Program-made: the position numbers and the translations under genes
Notes under the pieces: model-generated
Told to the model about the DNA's origin: nothing
The model's input: only the letters and a program-made list of their open reading frames with translations
Database searches by the model: none
DNA from: an uncultured Roseburia sp.
GTDB lineage: Bacteria > Bacillota > Clostridia > Lachnospirales > Lachnospiraceae
Length of the DNA stretch: 64,000 nucleotides
NCBI GenBank assembly: GCA_947642555.1
Contig: CANRSX010000009.1
Location: forward strand, 1-64,000
Reading direction: 5' to 3'
Shown here: piece after piece, positions 25,895-34,451 of the stretch
Layout: every line of letters begins with the position of its first letter
How positions within the stretch are numbered: position 1 is the first letter of the stretch

Positions 25895-28423
25895 ATGGAA
25901 TTACGGGAGGCAATACAGCATGCAATCGACGGTGAGGCGGTTTTATTCTTAGGATCAGGTTTTTCGTTCGGCGGGAAAAATAAAAACGGAGACAATTTAA
26001 AAATCGGCTCCGGTCTTTCACACGCCATTTGCCGGGATCTTGGAATACCTGAATCCGACAACCTGACGATATCTGCATCACGCTATATTTATGATAACAC
26101 CTGCAAAAAAGAACTGTCGGCATTTATCAATTTTTTAAAGGGAGAGCTGGAATGCATCGAGACCAGCCCGGCTCATGATACCATTGCGGGTTTGCCGTGG
26201 AAGCGGATTTATACCACGAATTATGATAATATTGTGGAATTGTCCAGCAAAAAGCAGGCCATACAAAGAGAAAGCATCACCATCACAAATATAAGATATG
26301 CGCCGGGGCGTAATCTGGAACAGGCCATCATCCATATAAACGGATATGTAAAGAGGTTAAATGAAGCCAGCTTTTTTGACGAGTTTAAGATTACCGACGA
26401 CAATTATAACCGGGACGGCTTTCTTCAAAGCACCTGGAAAGAATTGTTTATCACAGACCTGCTGCGTGAAAAGGCAATTATTTTCGTGGGATATTCTCTG
26501 CAGTATGATCAGGAGCTGGTCCGTCTGATTGCGAATCTGAATGTAAGCTCAAAATGCGTCTTTATTGACGTCCCGTCGATCAGCGATGACAATGCGTTTA
26601 AGATTCAGATGTATGGCCGTTTATATACGGATGGCGCGGACGGTCTGGCTGACGAGATCAGAAAAATATCGGCGGATTATCATGCGCAGGTCAGACCTCT
26701 CGAGTTGTCGGGATTTGAAAAGAAATGTATCACGGATTTTTACAGTGAAACGCATTATTCCATGGCGGACGTGGTCAATCTGCTGATGAAAGGCGAGGAT
26801 GCTTTTCAGGAAGAATTTATTCATCAGGACGGCTACTGCCTGCTGAGACAAAACCGGATGGAGGAGGCCGAGCGGCTCTTACAGGACAACAAAATCGTGA
26901 TTATACAATCCAGGCTTGGAAACGGCAAGAGCATTTTCTTAAAATGTCTGGCCAGCAGGCTGATTGAACATTATCATGTGTATGTTGTACGAAATATGGA
27001 TACTTATATTGAAGATCTCCAGCTGATTCAAAGTATACCGGATGTGCAGAATGTTCTTCTGATCGATGATTACGGGTATTATATGAAGCTGCTGAAAGAT
27101 CTGGGAAGAGATTTCCCGGATAATCTGAAACTGGTATTAACGTGCAGAACGTCCATAAACATTAATCTTTATTATGATCTGACCGAAAAATATCATTACA
27201 GCGAGGATGATATCGCCATCATGGATCTGGATCAGATGAAGGACCCTGAAGTCTATGAGCTTGTAAGAGTATTTAATATCAACAGGCTGTGGGGTGAATA
27301 TGATACCTATTCAACAGCGCAGAAAAAGAAGCTGATCCGGCAAAAATATGAGGCAAATATATCCAGGATTTTTTATCTGCTCATGCACTCCGAATCCATT
27401 CGCAACCAGATCGGGGCAGTACTGCAGGTTCTGGATACCAAAAATAAACTGAAGGAATTTGTGATTCTGCAGTCCATTAATTCGCTGTGCAGATTAAAGC
27501 TCGGATATTCGGATCTCTGCCAGTTTGCCCACATATCGGAAAATCTGCTCATGAGCTATCGGATGAATCCGAATGTGCGGGAAATTATTGATATTGAACA
27601 CCACAAATTCATTCTTTCCTCTTCGATTTTTGCACAGTATCTGATGCAGCAGAAATCGATGAAAAATGAGATGATCCGGATGCTTGGCCTTCTCTACCAG
27701 GAATGCTCGATGAATGACGACTGGATAAAAAAATATGCGATGCAGCGGAAATTCCTGATTTCAAGGTCAAATATAAAGCTGATTTTTTCAAATAAGAAGC
27801 AGCCCGGCACGGAAGAAGAACGCGAGATATTTTCCTACTACGACAGTATCAAGAATCTGCCCTCCGCGACGGATAATCCGTTTTTCTGGCTTCAGTTTGG
27901 TATCACTACGCTGAATCTGAAAAATTATAATCTTGCGGGGATACAATTAAATAATGCCTATGCAAATGCTGATAAAATGGATGATTTTGACACATACCAG
28001 ATCGATACCCAGTATGCCAGAATGCTGCTTTGCAATGAAATACAGACCAACCGCAATAAAAAGGATCAGGCGCTTGACCGTTTTTACAGGGGACATGATC
28101 TCCTCTATAAAAACAGCAGTACCGGTGTAAAGCTCAGCTATGTATTGAAGCAGACAAGCCTGTATAAAGAATTTTATGAATGCTATAAATCGCAGATGAC
28201 GGAGGATGAGATTCAGGAATTTCTAAGAATCGCCTTTCAGATGACAGAGCGGTTCCGTCAGTATTTCAGAGTCAAAGAGATAAAAGAAATTCCGATGGAA
28301 GTTGCTATTTCCTATCGCGAATATCGTAAAATATTTAAAGGGACTCCGTATATACTGCCGCTAAAATCCTGCGATGAGGAATATAACAGCAAAATACGCA
28401 GACGGGATTTTCAGGTGAAATAA
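25895..28423 (+). CDS. SIR2-STAND protein, candidate anti-phage sensor (Avs5-like)
   Basis: Protein of 842 aa. The N-terminal third is a SIR2-like NAD-hydrolase domain: VLFLGSGFSFGG at 16-27, YTTNYD at 106-111, the putative catalytic His147 in IIHING and IIFVGYSLQYDQEL at 195-208. A STAND-type P-loop NTPase follows: Walker A SRLGNGKS at 339-346, Walker B NVLLIDDYG at 386-394 and LVLTCRTS at 413-420. The C-terminal 300 residues are helical with TPR-like pairs (for example around 655-700). Known SIR2-STAND proteins (Avs5 group) sense phage proteins and deplete NAD to abort infection. It has its own promoter, and a Uma2-family gene follows 57 bases downstream. The immune role is inferred from domain order; the trigger is unknown. 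Confidence 0.82.
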   Translation: MELREAIQHAIDGEAVLFLGSGFSFGGKNKNGDNLKIGSGLSHAICRDLGIPESDNLTISASRYIYDNTCKKELSAFINFLKGELECIETSPAHDTIAGLPWKRIYTTNYDNIVELSSKKQAIQRESITITNIRYAPGRNLEQAIIHINGYVKRLNEASFFDEFKITDDNYNRDGFLQSTWKELFITDLLREKAIIFVGYSLQYDQELVRLIANLNVSSKCVFIDVPSISDDNAFKIQMYGRLYTDGADGLADEIRKISADYHAQVRPLELSGFEKKCITDFYSETHYSMADVVNLLMKGEDAFQEEFIHQDGYCLLRQNRMEEAERLLQDNKIVIIQSRLGNGKSIFLKCLASRLIEHYHVYVVRNMDTYIEDLQLIQSIPDVQNVLLIDDYGYYMKLLKDLGRDFPDNLKLVLTCRTSININLYYDLTEKYHYSEDDIAIMDLDQMKDPEVYELVRVFNINRLWGEYDTYSTAQKKKLIRQKYEANISRIFYLLMHSESIRNQIGAVLQVLDTKNKLKEFVILQSINSLCRLKLGYSDLCQFAHISENLLMSYRMNPNVREIIDIEHHKFILSSSIFAQYLMQQKSMKNEMIRMLGLLYQECSMNDDWIKKYAMQRKFLISRSNIKLIFSNKKQPGTEEEREIFSYYDSIKNLPSATDNPFFWLQFGITTLNLKNYNLAGIQLNNAYANADKMDDFDTYQIDTQYARMLLCNEIQTNRNKKDQALDRFYRGHDLLYKNSSTGVKLSYVLKQTSLYKEFYECYKSQMTEDEIQEFLRIAFQMTERFRQYFRVKEIKEIPMEVAISYREYRKIFKGTPYILPLKSCDEEYNSKIRRRDFQVK

Positions 28424-28479
28424 CAACGCTTTGGGAAAAGAATATGCTGTGTTTCTTTGCAGCTGACCAGGAGGTATCT

Positions 28480-29037
28480 ATGAATTCGCCTATTCGGGAA
28501 GACAGAAAAGAAGAGAAAATCAACGGAAAGATCATCGATATGTCGTCGTCCGCTAATTTCAGGCATGGCATTGTCAACAATAATATTAATACGATTATCA
28601 AAACCGGCTTAAAGAACAGTATGTGCCTTGTTTTTATGGAAAATCTTGATCTCCGCTATGAGCCGGATCAGAATGATAATTACGTGATTCCGGATGTGAT
28701 GATTGTCTGTGATCGAAAAAAGCTGTATGGCGGCAGTTATCACGGCGTTCCCAAATTTATCGCGGAAACATTAAGTTCGGCAACAGCAATGAGGGATCTG
28801 ACGGAGAAAAAAGATATTTATCGGACGATCGGCGTATCCGAGTACTGGATTGTCTCGCCAAAGGAGAGAGGCGTTCAGATTTATTACCTGAACGATGGCG
28901 AATATAAGCTGGTAAACAGTTTCATTTTGGAGGATGACGCAGAAAACAGAAATTATAATGCCGATGTTCAGCTGGCCTTGCGGGAATTTCCGCAGATAAA
29001 AATGACGCTGGGGGAAATCTTTGAGGGGGTGGAGTGA
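28480..29037 (+). CDS. Uma2-family PD-(D/E)XK nuclease-like protein
   Basis: Protein of 185 aa of the Uma2 (DUF820) family, a restriction-endonuclease-like fold of unproven function. The core motif is visible: Pro-Asp at 71-72 in YVIPDVMIV, Glu96 in KFIAETLSS, and Lys110/Lys111 before IYRTIGVSEYWIVSP. ATG 28480 is chosen because GGAGG ends six bases upstream; an in-frame ATG 36 bases earlier has no ribosome site. It is co-directional with the SIR2-STAND gene, with no terminator or promoter seen between, so the two may be co-transcribed. Uma2 proteins are often found singly, so a functional link to the defence gene is a guess. Confidence 0.82.
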   Translation: MNSPIREDRKEEKINGKIIDMSSSANFRHGIVNNNINTIIKTGLKNSMCLVFMENLDLRYEPDQNDNYVIPDVMIVCDRKKLYGGSYHGVPKFIAETLSSATAMRDLTEKKDIYRTIGVSEYWIVSPKERGVQIYYLNDGEYKLVNSFILEDDAENRNYNADVQLALREFPQIKMTLGEIFEGVE

Positions 29038-29063
29038 AGGTGGCATAAAGCATACGAAACAAT

Positions 29064-29081
29064 ACAATAAAAGGTTATTGT
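29064..29081. terminator. Weak hairpin between convergent operons
   Basis: ACAATAA, loop AAGG, TTATTGT: a perfect but AT-rich 7-base stem in the 37-base gap where the Uma2 gene and the long minus-strand operon converge. It covers the stop codon of the 29075-30223 gene. No strong T-run follows on either strand, so termination here is probably weak. Confidence 0.3.
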
Positions 29082-30223
29082 GTCAAAAAGCTATATGATG
29101 CCTCTCTTCCAAGATTATTCCACGGCGATTGCAATAAGATTATAGCATCAAAATCACCAGATTCCAAAAAATTTCTTGTTATATCTGCAGAAAGATATGT
29201 TGAACGCCAGGAAAATTTTTTTATGGATAATATTATATATGGATTTACCACTCTGCTGAATGAATCTCCTATTAATAAAACGGACGTTTCATTCTTAGCC
29301 ATATTATTTGTTACATCCCGTGTATTACAATAAACACCATCATAAATAAACCCGGGTGTTTTTGCGGACAATAAATTCCAATCAATAAGAACATCTTCAT
29401 AAGATGCTGTTATTGTTCCGGACTCAATTGTTACAGATGTTTCAAATTTTGGCAAAAATACATAAAAATCATCTAAACCTGCAAAATACTTTCCTGTTCT
29501 TTGACCCCATGATCCTAATAATTTTTGCGGATATACGTTAATAGTATAATTATTTAGATCAGAAGGAATTTTATCGTATACAATTCCCTCTGTATCGAAC
29601 CACCTCTGTATTTCTAAATAACCGTAATATCCTCCATATGCATTCCAGTGATGATCTGTTTTCGAAAAATATCTGTATTGATCTAATCCATTTTTATAAA
29701 ATTCTTCTCTTAAATCTATAAATGGAACACCCTGCTTTTTTAATTCCTGTAAGAAAACATCTGTATTGAGATTACTGTAGTCTGTTTCTCCCTGTGGCAA
29801 TTTGTTATCATAAGGTGAAATTTTATCTGGCGTAGCAATGAAAATAAAAGGAACACCGATTTCTTTGCAGCATAGGTATAACTTTTGTACATTTAGTGCC
29901 TCAGTTTTTAACGTCTCATTATTTATAGGTGAGCTGATGAGTGCTGTCAGATGACCATTATCTAACTTGCAGACTTCATTCATCTCTTGTTGTTTTAACA
30001 TGTTACGTATAGCACCATTTATGTCGACAAAAAATCTTTTGCCTAAAAAAACAACCGTATATTCTGTTTCATTTTTTCTTCCAAGTGATGGGTTCCAATA
30101 TTCATTATATAGTGTATCATTTATATAATAGTCAATTAGTTTATAATCGCTGGAAATACCAAACAAACATAAAATTATTATGAATAACACTGCTATCAAT
30201 TTGTATTGTAGTTTATTATTCAC
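29075..30223 (-). CDS. AlgJ/AlgX-like SGNH acetyltransferase
   Basis: Extracellular SGNH-type protein of 382 aa with an N-terminal signal anchor (8-25). TDHHWNAYG at 189-197 is the DHHW signature of AlgJ/AlgX-like acetyltransferases, and VLLIGDSFSRV near 315-325 carries the nucleophilic serine. It should act with the MBOAT protein encoded directly upstream in the operon to O-acetylate the second polysaccharide. The start is GTG at 30223, supported by AAGGAG eight bases upstream. It is the last gene of the minus-strand operon. The gene is AT-rich, unlike the dideoxyhexose genes before it. Confidence 0.87.
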   Translation of the reverse strand: MNNKLQYKLIAVLFIIILCLFGISSDYKLIDYYINDTLYNEYWNPSLGRKNETEYTVVFLGKRFFVDINGAIRNMLKQQEMNEVCKLDNGHLTALISSPINNETLKTEALNVQKLYLCCKEIGVPFIFIATPDKISPYDNKLPQGETDYSNLNTDVFLQELKKQGVPFIDLREEFYKNGLDQYRYFSKTDHHWNAYGGYYGYLEIQRWFDTEGIVYDKIPSDLNNYTINVYPQKLLGSWGQRTGKYFAGLDDFYVFLPKFETSVTIESGTITASYEDVLIDWNLLSAKTPGFIYDGVYCNTRDVTNNMAKNETSVLLIGDSFSRVVNPYIILSIKKFSWRSTYLSADITRNFLESGDFDAIILLQSPWNNLGREASYSFLTQ

Positions 30224-30249
30224 TTTAAATTCTCCTTGCTATCTGATAC

Positions 30250-31674
30250 TTAAAAATTAAAATATATAAACGGATTATGTGCTCCTAAAATCAAAAACGA
30301 CATTGCCCAAAAAAAGATTGCTATATATCCGATAGGTAAACTAACTGATTTTAGAAATATGCCTGTTTTACCTGTTGTATTTATCATTTTTGATATTTTC
30401 TTTGCTATTGGCATTGCAAATAGAATTCCCAAAAAGATAAATATACCATATTCTCGAAACACCAAGCATATCTGAGCATCATTTTCCCTGAAGAAGCTGG
30501 TATTTTTTCCTAACATGGCTAGTATAATGTAATATGCGTCTTTTACAGATTTTGAGTTAAAAATTACCCATTGAAAGTTTACAATCAATAAAGTACAAAT
30601 CTGCCAAATGATTTTTAGAACCCAATTTCTCTGAACTGGTTTTATAATAAATTTTTCCAATATAAGAAATATAAAGTATATAAGCCCCCATATGATAAAA
30701 GTAAAATTTGCACCATGCCATATTCCGGTTAACAGCCATATTACAAGTAAATTTATAATTTGCCGATATGCCCCCTTTTTTGATCCGCCAAGAGGTATAT
30801 ACACATAGTCACGAAACCATTTAGATAACGAAATATGCCATCGACGCCAAAAGTCTGTGATTGATCTGGCAGTATAAGGATAATTAAAATTCTCCTCGTA
30901 ATCAAAACCAAACATTTTCCCAAGCCCTATCGCCATATCTGAGTATCCCGAAAAATCATAAAATATTTGTAATGAATAGCACAAAGTGCCTATCCACAAA
31001 TATAATGCAGACACATTTGTGTAATCTGATATTGAGAATACCTGCTCCGCGACAATAGACAAATTATTTGCAATAATAACTTTTTTTGCAAAACCGCAAA
31101 TAAAACGTTTCGTTCCATATCCAAATTTTTCAATGCTGATAGCTCTTTGTTTTATTTGTTCTACAACAGAATTATATCGAATAATTGGTCCGGCAATAAG
31201 CTGTGGGAAAAAAATTATATATAATGCTAAAAAAAAGGGATTTTTTTGTGCCTTTGTACTTCCACGATAAACATCTATGATATAGGACAATGCCTGAAAT
31301 GTAAAAAAAGAAATTCCTATAGGTAATGTCATATTTTGAATAGGAATATCAGTGTGACAGATCGTATTAATATTTTTTATTGTAAAGTCCCAGTATTTGT
31401 AAAGGAATAGTATTCCCAAATTAATAAAAATGGACAAAAACATCCACATATTTTTCGGGACTATATTTTTGTTATTATCAATTATAATGGCAAATATATA
31501 ATTTGCTATTATCAACAATACCATTATTGAGACAAATTTGGGTTCACCATATGCATAAAATCCTAAACTTGCTATAAGTAAAATATAGTTTCTGTAGCTC
31601 GATTTTGATATAAAATATAATCCAAGAAGAATAGGTAGAAAAAAGAATGTAAAATAAATACTTGAAAATATCAA
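30250..31674 (-). CDS. MBOAT-family O-acyltransferase (AlgI-like)
   Basis: Membrane O-acyltransferase of 474 aa with about ten helices. It shows DFWRRWHISLSKWFRDYVYI near residue 278-297 and TGIWHGANFTF with the catalytic histidine about 45 residues later. The start is TTG at 31674: the usual MBOAT opening of the type M-x-FSS begins exactly there, although GGAGG is a loose 13 bases away and no ATG fits. Its start codon abuts the rfbG stop. It moves acyl groups outward for transfer by the DHHW protein that follows. It is the second MBOAT/SGNH pair in the window (first pair 16459-19383) and clearly diverged from the first. Confidence 0.92.
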   Translation of the reverse strand: MIFSSIYFTFFFLPILLGLYFISKSSYRNYILLIASLGFYAYGEPKFVSIMVLLIIANYIFAIIIDNNKNIVPKNMWMFLSIFINLGILFLYKYWDFTIKNINTICHTDIPIQNMTLPIGISFFTFQALSYIIDVYRGSTKAQKNPFFLALYIIFFPQLIAGPIIRYNSVVEQIKQRAISIEKFGYGTKRFICGFAKKVIIANNLSIVAEQVFSISDYTNVSALYLWIGTLCYSLQIFYDFSGYSDMAIGLGKMFGFDYEENFNYPYTARSITDFWRRWHISLSKWFRDYVYIPLGGSKKGAYRQIINLLVIWLLTGIWHGANFTFIIWGLIYFIFLILEKFIIKPVQRNWVLKIIWQICTLLIVNFQWVIFNSKSVKDAYYIILAMLGKNTSFFRENDAQICLVFREYGIFIFLGILFAMPIAKKISKMINTTGKTGIFLKSVSLPIGYIAIFFWAMSFLILGAHNPFIYFNF

Positions 31675-32916
31675 TTATTTGACAATACCTCCTATATACT
31701 CAGCAATCTCCCGATCCATTTCCTTCGCTGTTTCCGAATAATCATTTTTCTTGGCACACCGCAGCCATACCTTTGAAAACCTTACGGTCTGTTCCACCGC
31801 CTGATCCATATGCCAGTGTGGTTTCCAGTGAAAGGTACGCTTCATCCTTGACGTGTCAAGCTTCAGAAAGTCCGCCTCATGCGGTGCTCTCGCTTCCGCC
31901 ACACTGCGCCAGCCGGCATGCGGAAATCCATTTGGAAATATCTGCGTTCCGTCTCCCTGCGTATCTGTATCGCAGTATGCAGAGGACGGATGGTTCCATT
32001 TTTCGCAGAACAGCTCCACAAGCTCTCCTGTCGTGATACAGTCACAGTCATCCGACCCCACATTGTAATATCCGCTAAAGGAGCTGTCCTCATACTGGGC
32101 CTTGGCGATCATCAGATACGCAAACAGCGGCTCCAGCGCATGCTGGTACGGACGGATGGAAAACGGGTTGCGCACGGTAATCTCCGCCGTGTCCGCTTTG
32201 TTCTGATAAGCATGCTGTACGGCCCGGACACAGTCCGGGATGATCCGGTCCTTTGCAAAATCACCGCCGCCGATGACATTTCCGGCCCGGGCAGTGGAAA
32301 TCCTCACCGCATGTTCATTTCCCTCAAAAAAGCTGCTCCGGTAGGCATGTGTCACCAGCTCGGAACAGCTCTTGGAATTCGAATACGGATCAAATCCGTC
32401 CAGCGGATCATTTTCCCGGTAGCCGTATTCCCATTCATTATTTTTATAAACCTTGTCGGTCGTGACATTCAGGAAGGACTTTACGCCTTTCCACGTGCCG
32501 TCATTTAATTCCTGCCCCGGTTCCGAGAGGCGGATGCATTCCAGGATGTTTACGGTGCCCATCACGTTAGTGCTGTAGGTTCCGACCGGATCGCGGTAGC
32601 TGTCCCGGACGATGGGCTGGGCAGCCAGGTGGAAAACAATGTCGGGACGGAAGGAGGCAAAAACGGATTTCAGGTGATCCAGGTCACGGATATCGCCGGT
32701 GACGGAGTTTTCTGCCATGATGTCTGCGAGACCGCTGATCGAAAACAGATTCGGATCTGTCGGCGGCTCTGAAGCGTAACCGCAGACACAGGCTCCTGCG
32801 TTTAAAAGGACCCTGGTCAGCCAAGTGCCCTTGAAGCCGGTGTGGCCGGTGATGAGGATGCGTTTATTTCGATAAAAATTTAACAGTTCTTTATAATCTG
32901 CTGATGAATGATACAT
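31675..32916 (-). CDS. rfbG: CDP-glucose 4,6-dehydratase
   Basis: Short-chain dehydrogenase making CDP-4-dehydro-6-deoxy-D-glucose from CDP-glucose. ILITGHTGFKGTWL at 20-33 is the family signature, VTTDKVY and the catalytic YSNSK follow, and ARAGNVIGGGDFAKDRIIPD is strongly conserved in RfbG. At 413 aa it is somewhat longer than the usual roughly 360 aa because of a short insert (near SEPGQELNDGTWKG) and an extended C-terminal tail. AGGGGAAA precedes the ATG. It is separated from the other CDP-sugar genes only by 51 bases and belongs with rfbF and rfbH in one pathway. GC content is clearly higher than in the acyltransferase genes downstream. Confidence 0.94.
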   Translation of the reverse strand: MYHSSADYKELLNFYRNKRILITGHTGFKGTWLTRVLLNAGACVCGYASEPPTDPNLFSISGLADIMAENSVTGDIRDLDHLKSVFASFRPDIVFHLAAQPIVRDSYRDPVGTYSTNVMGTVNILECIRLSEPGQELNDGTWKGVKSFLNVTTDKVYKNNEWEYGYRENDPLDGFDPYSNSKSCSELVTHAYRSSFFEGNEHAVRISTARAGNVIGGGDFAKDRIIPDCVRAVQHAYQNKADTAEITVRNPFSIRPYQHALEPLFAYLMIAKAQYEDSSFSGYYNVGSDDCDCITTGELVELFCEKWNHPSSAYCDTDTQGDGTQIFPNGFPHAGWRSVAEARAPHEADFLKLDTSRMKRTFHWKPHWHMDQAVEQTVRFSKVWLRCAKKNDYSETAKEMDREIAEYIGGIVK

Positions 32917-32967
32917 GTTTTATTTCCCCTGGTAAGATAACCTGTCTGTATAATGTCATTCTGAAAA

Positions 32968-33534
32968 TCATATCCGCATAGGATTTCTTTCATATTCCGC
33001 AATCCCTGAAAAACCCAAATCCCGCTGTGAGTGAATGGCTGCTTCTTTATCAACCGGCCAGGAAATTCCAATCTCCGGATCATCAAAAATGATTCCCGTA
33101 TCGGTCTCTTTGTCATACTTTCCGTCACACTGATAGAGCACAGTGCTGTTGTCCTCAAGAGCCGCAAAGCCGTGTCCGAATCCGCGCGGAACATAGATGC
33201 TTTTATGATTTTCCTGACTTAGCTCGACAGCCGTCCATTTTTTGTAGGTTGTACTTGTCATTCTTAAATCCACGATAACATCCCATATCCGTCCTGACAG
33301 AACCGTAACGAGTTTTGCCTGCGGGCAGGACAGCTGGAAATGTATCCCGCGGATTACGTTTCTTGAGGAAACAGAGATAAATGTCTCGTTTAACTCAAAA
33401 GGAATCCCGTTTTCCCTGAAAATATCTTTTTCCAGACACTTCTGAAAACTTCCTCTGTTATCACCCGAATAGCAACTCTGTATGATAAAAGCGCCCTCCG
33501 GCTGTAATGGTGAAAAAACAAATCCTGTGTTCAT
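32968..33534 (-). CDS. RmlC-like sugar nucleotide epimerase
   Basis: Cupin-fold epimerase of 188 aa of the dTDP-4-dehydrorhamnose 3,5-epimerase superfamily. RNVIRGIHFQLS (59-70) holds His65, the catalytic base, YVPRGFGHGFAAL is at 114-126, and YQCDGKYDKETDTGI supplies the tyrosine region. It stands among CDP-glucose, not dTDP-glucose, genes. It is therefore more likely a CDP-4-keto-hexose epimerase, such as the 5-epimerase AscE of ascarylose synthesis, than a rhamnose enzyme; no rmlA, rmlB or rmlD set is present. ATG 33534 overlaps the upstream TGA and has AAGGAG before it; the upstream in-frame start at 33555 has none. Confidence 0.85.
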   Translation of the reverse strand: MNTGFVFSPLQPEGAFIIQSCYSGDNRGSFQKCLEKDIFRENGIPFELNETFISVSSRNVIRGIHFQLSCPQAKLVTVLSGRIWDVIVDLRMTSTTYKKWTAVELSQENHKSIYVPRGFGHGFAALEDNSTVLYQCDGKYDKETDTGIIFDDPEIGISWPVDKEAAIHSQRDLGFSGIAEYERNPMRI

Positions 33535-34451
33535 TCCCCGCACTCCTTCATCCACTCCAGTGTCCTTCTTATTCCTTCCCGGAATGAGATTTCCGGTATC
33601 ACACCGGTATCGTTCTTTACTGCAGTCACATCGAATTCTTTGTATGTCAGTGAAACTCCGGTAAAAGGTATTTCGCCAAGTCCTGGCTCCGCCTCCGGAT
33701 CTGCCTGATCTCTCATTTCCAGCAGGAATTCCTTCAGCGGACGCGGATTCAGACTTCCGATATAATAGGTACGGTTGGTGAGTCCTTTTTCACCGATCGC
33801 CCGGAACATCCTGACGGCATCCGTTATATATACAAAATCATAGAGCTGTTCCCCCGCCGAAAAGGAACAGTGTTCATAATTCAGCATTTTCCGGAGACTC
33901 GTGCTGATCAGCCTCGGACTTTTTTCACCCGGACCATAAATATTGGAAATCACGGCGCGGATGTAGGAAATCCCGTAATGTCCTGCCAGGGTACGGAGCA
34001 TGAAATCTGCTGACAGCTTGGCGCTGGAATAAAGTGTGTTTATACCCGGTGTTTCATCCGTATCCATGAGCGCCATGATTTCATATTCCATAATACTCGA
34101 TGCGAATACAAACCGTCCGCAGCCGATCCTTTTACACATCTGCAGCGTTTCACAGGCATATCTGACATTGTCCAGCTGTATGTCTGTATTTCCTCTTAAA
34201 TCTCCCGCACTTCCGACCCATGCCAGATGATAAAACACATCAGCATCCCTGTCCGGTATCACCTGATCCAGGTCCTTAAACTGTGCCAGGTCAGAAAAAA
34301 CAATCCGTACATTTTCCAGGCCTGCAATGGAATCATAATTTTCATTTTCATTTCTCACGATCGCAATCGTTTCTGTCCCGTGTTCAGACAGTTCCCTGCA
34401 CAGAGCTGTTCCGATAAAACCGTTTGCTCCTGATACAATTGCCTTTTTCAC
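33531..34451 (-). CDS. NAD(P)-dependent 4-ketosugar reductase of the SDR family
   Basis: Extended short-chain dehydrogenase of 306 aa with SGANGFIGTAL at 7-17 and the catalytic YSSAK at 141-145. It lies between rfbH and the epimerase gene, with GTGA and ATGA overlaps on both sides, so it should catalyse the final 4-keto reduction of a CDP-3,6-dideoxyhexose, like AscF, RfbJ or RfbS. Which stereoisomer is made cannot be read from the sequence. The GTG start at 34451 has a GAGGCGG site seven bases upstream. A bifunctional epimerase/reductase is another possibility. Confidence 0.82.
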   Translation of the reverse strand: MKKAIVSGANGFIGTALCRELSEHGTETIAIVRNENENYDSIAGLENVRIVFSDLAQFKDLDQVIPDRDADVFYHLAWVGSAGDLRGNTDIQLDNVRYACETLQMCKRIGCGRFVFASSIMEYEIMALMDTDETPGINTLYSSAKLSADFMLRTLAGHYGISYIRAVISNIYGPGEKSPRLISTSLRKMLNYEHCSFSAGEQLYDFVYITDAVRMFRAIGEKGLTNRTYYIGSLNPRPLKEFLLEMRDQADPEAEPGLGEIPFTGVSLTYKEFDVTAVKNDTGVIPEISFREGIRRTLEWMKECGE

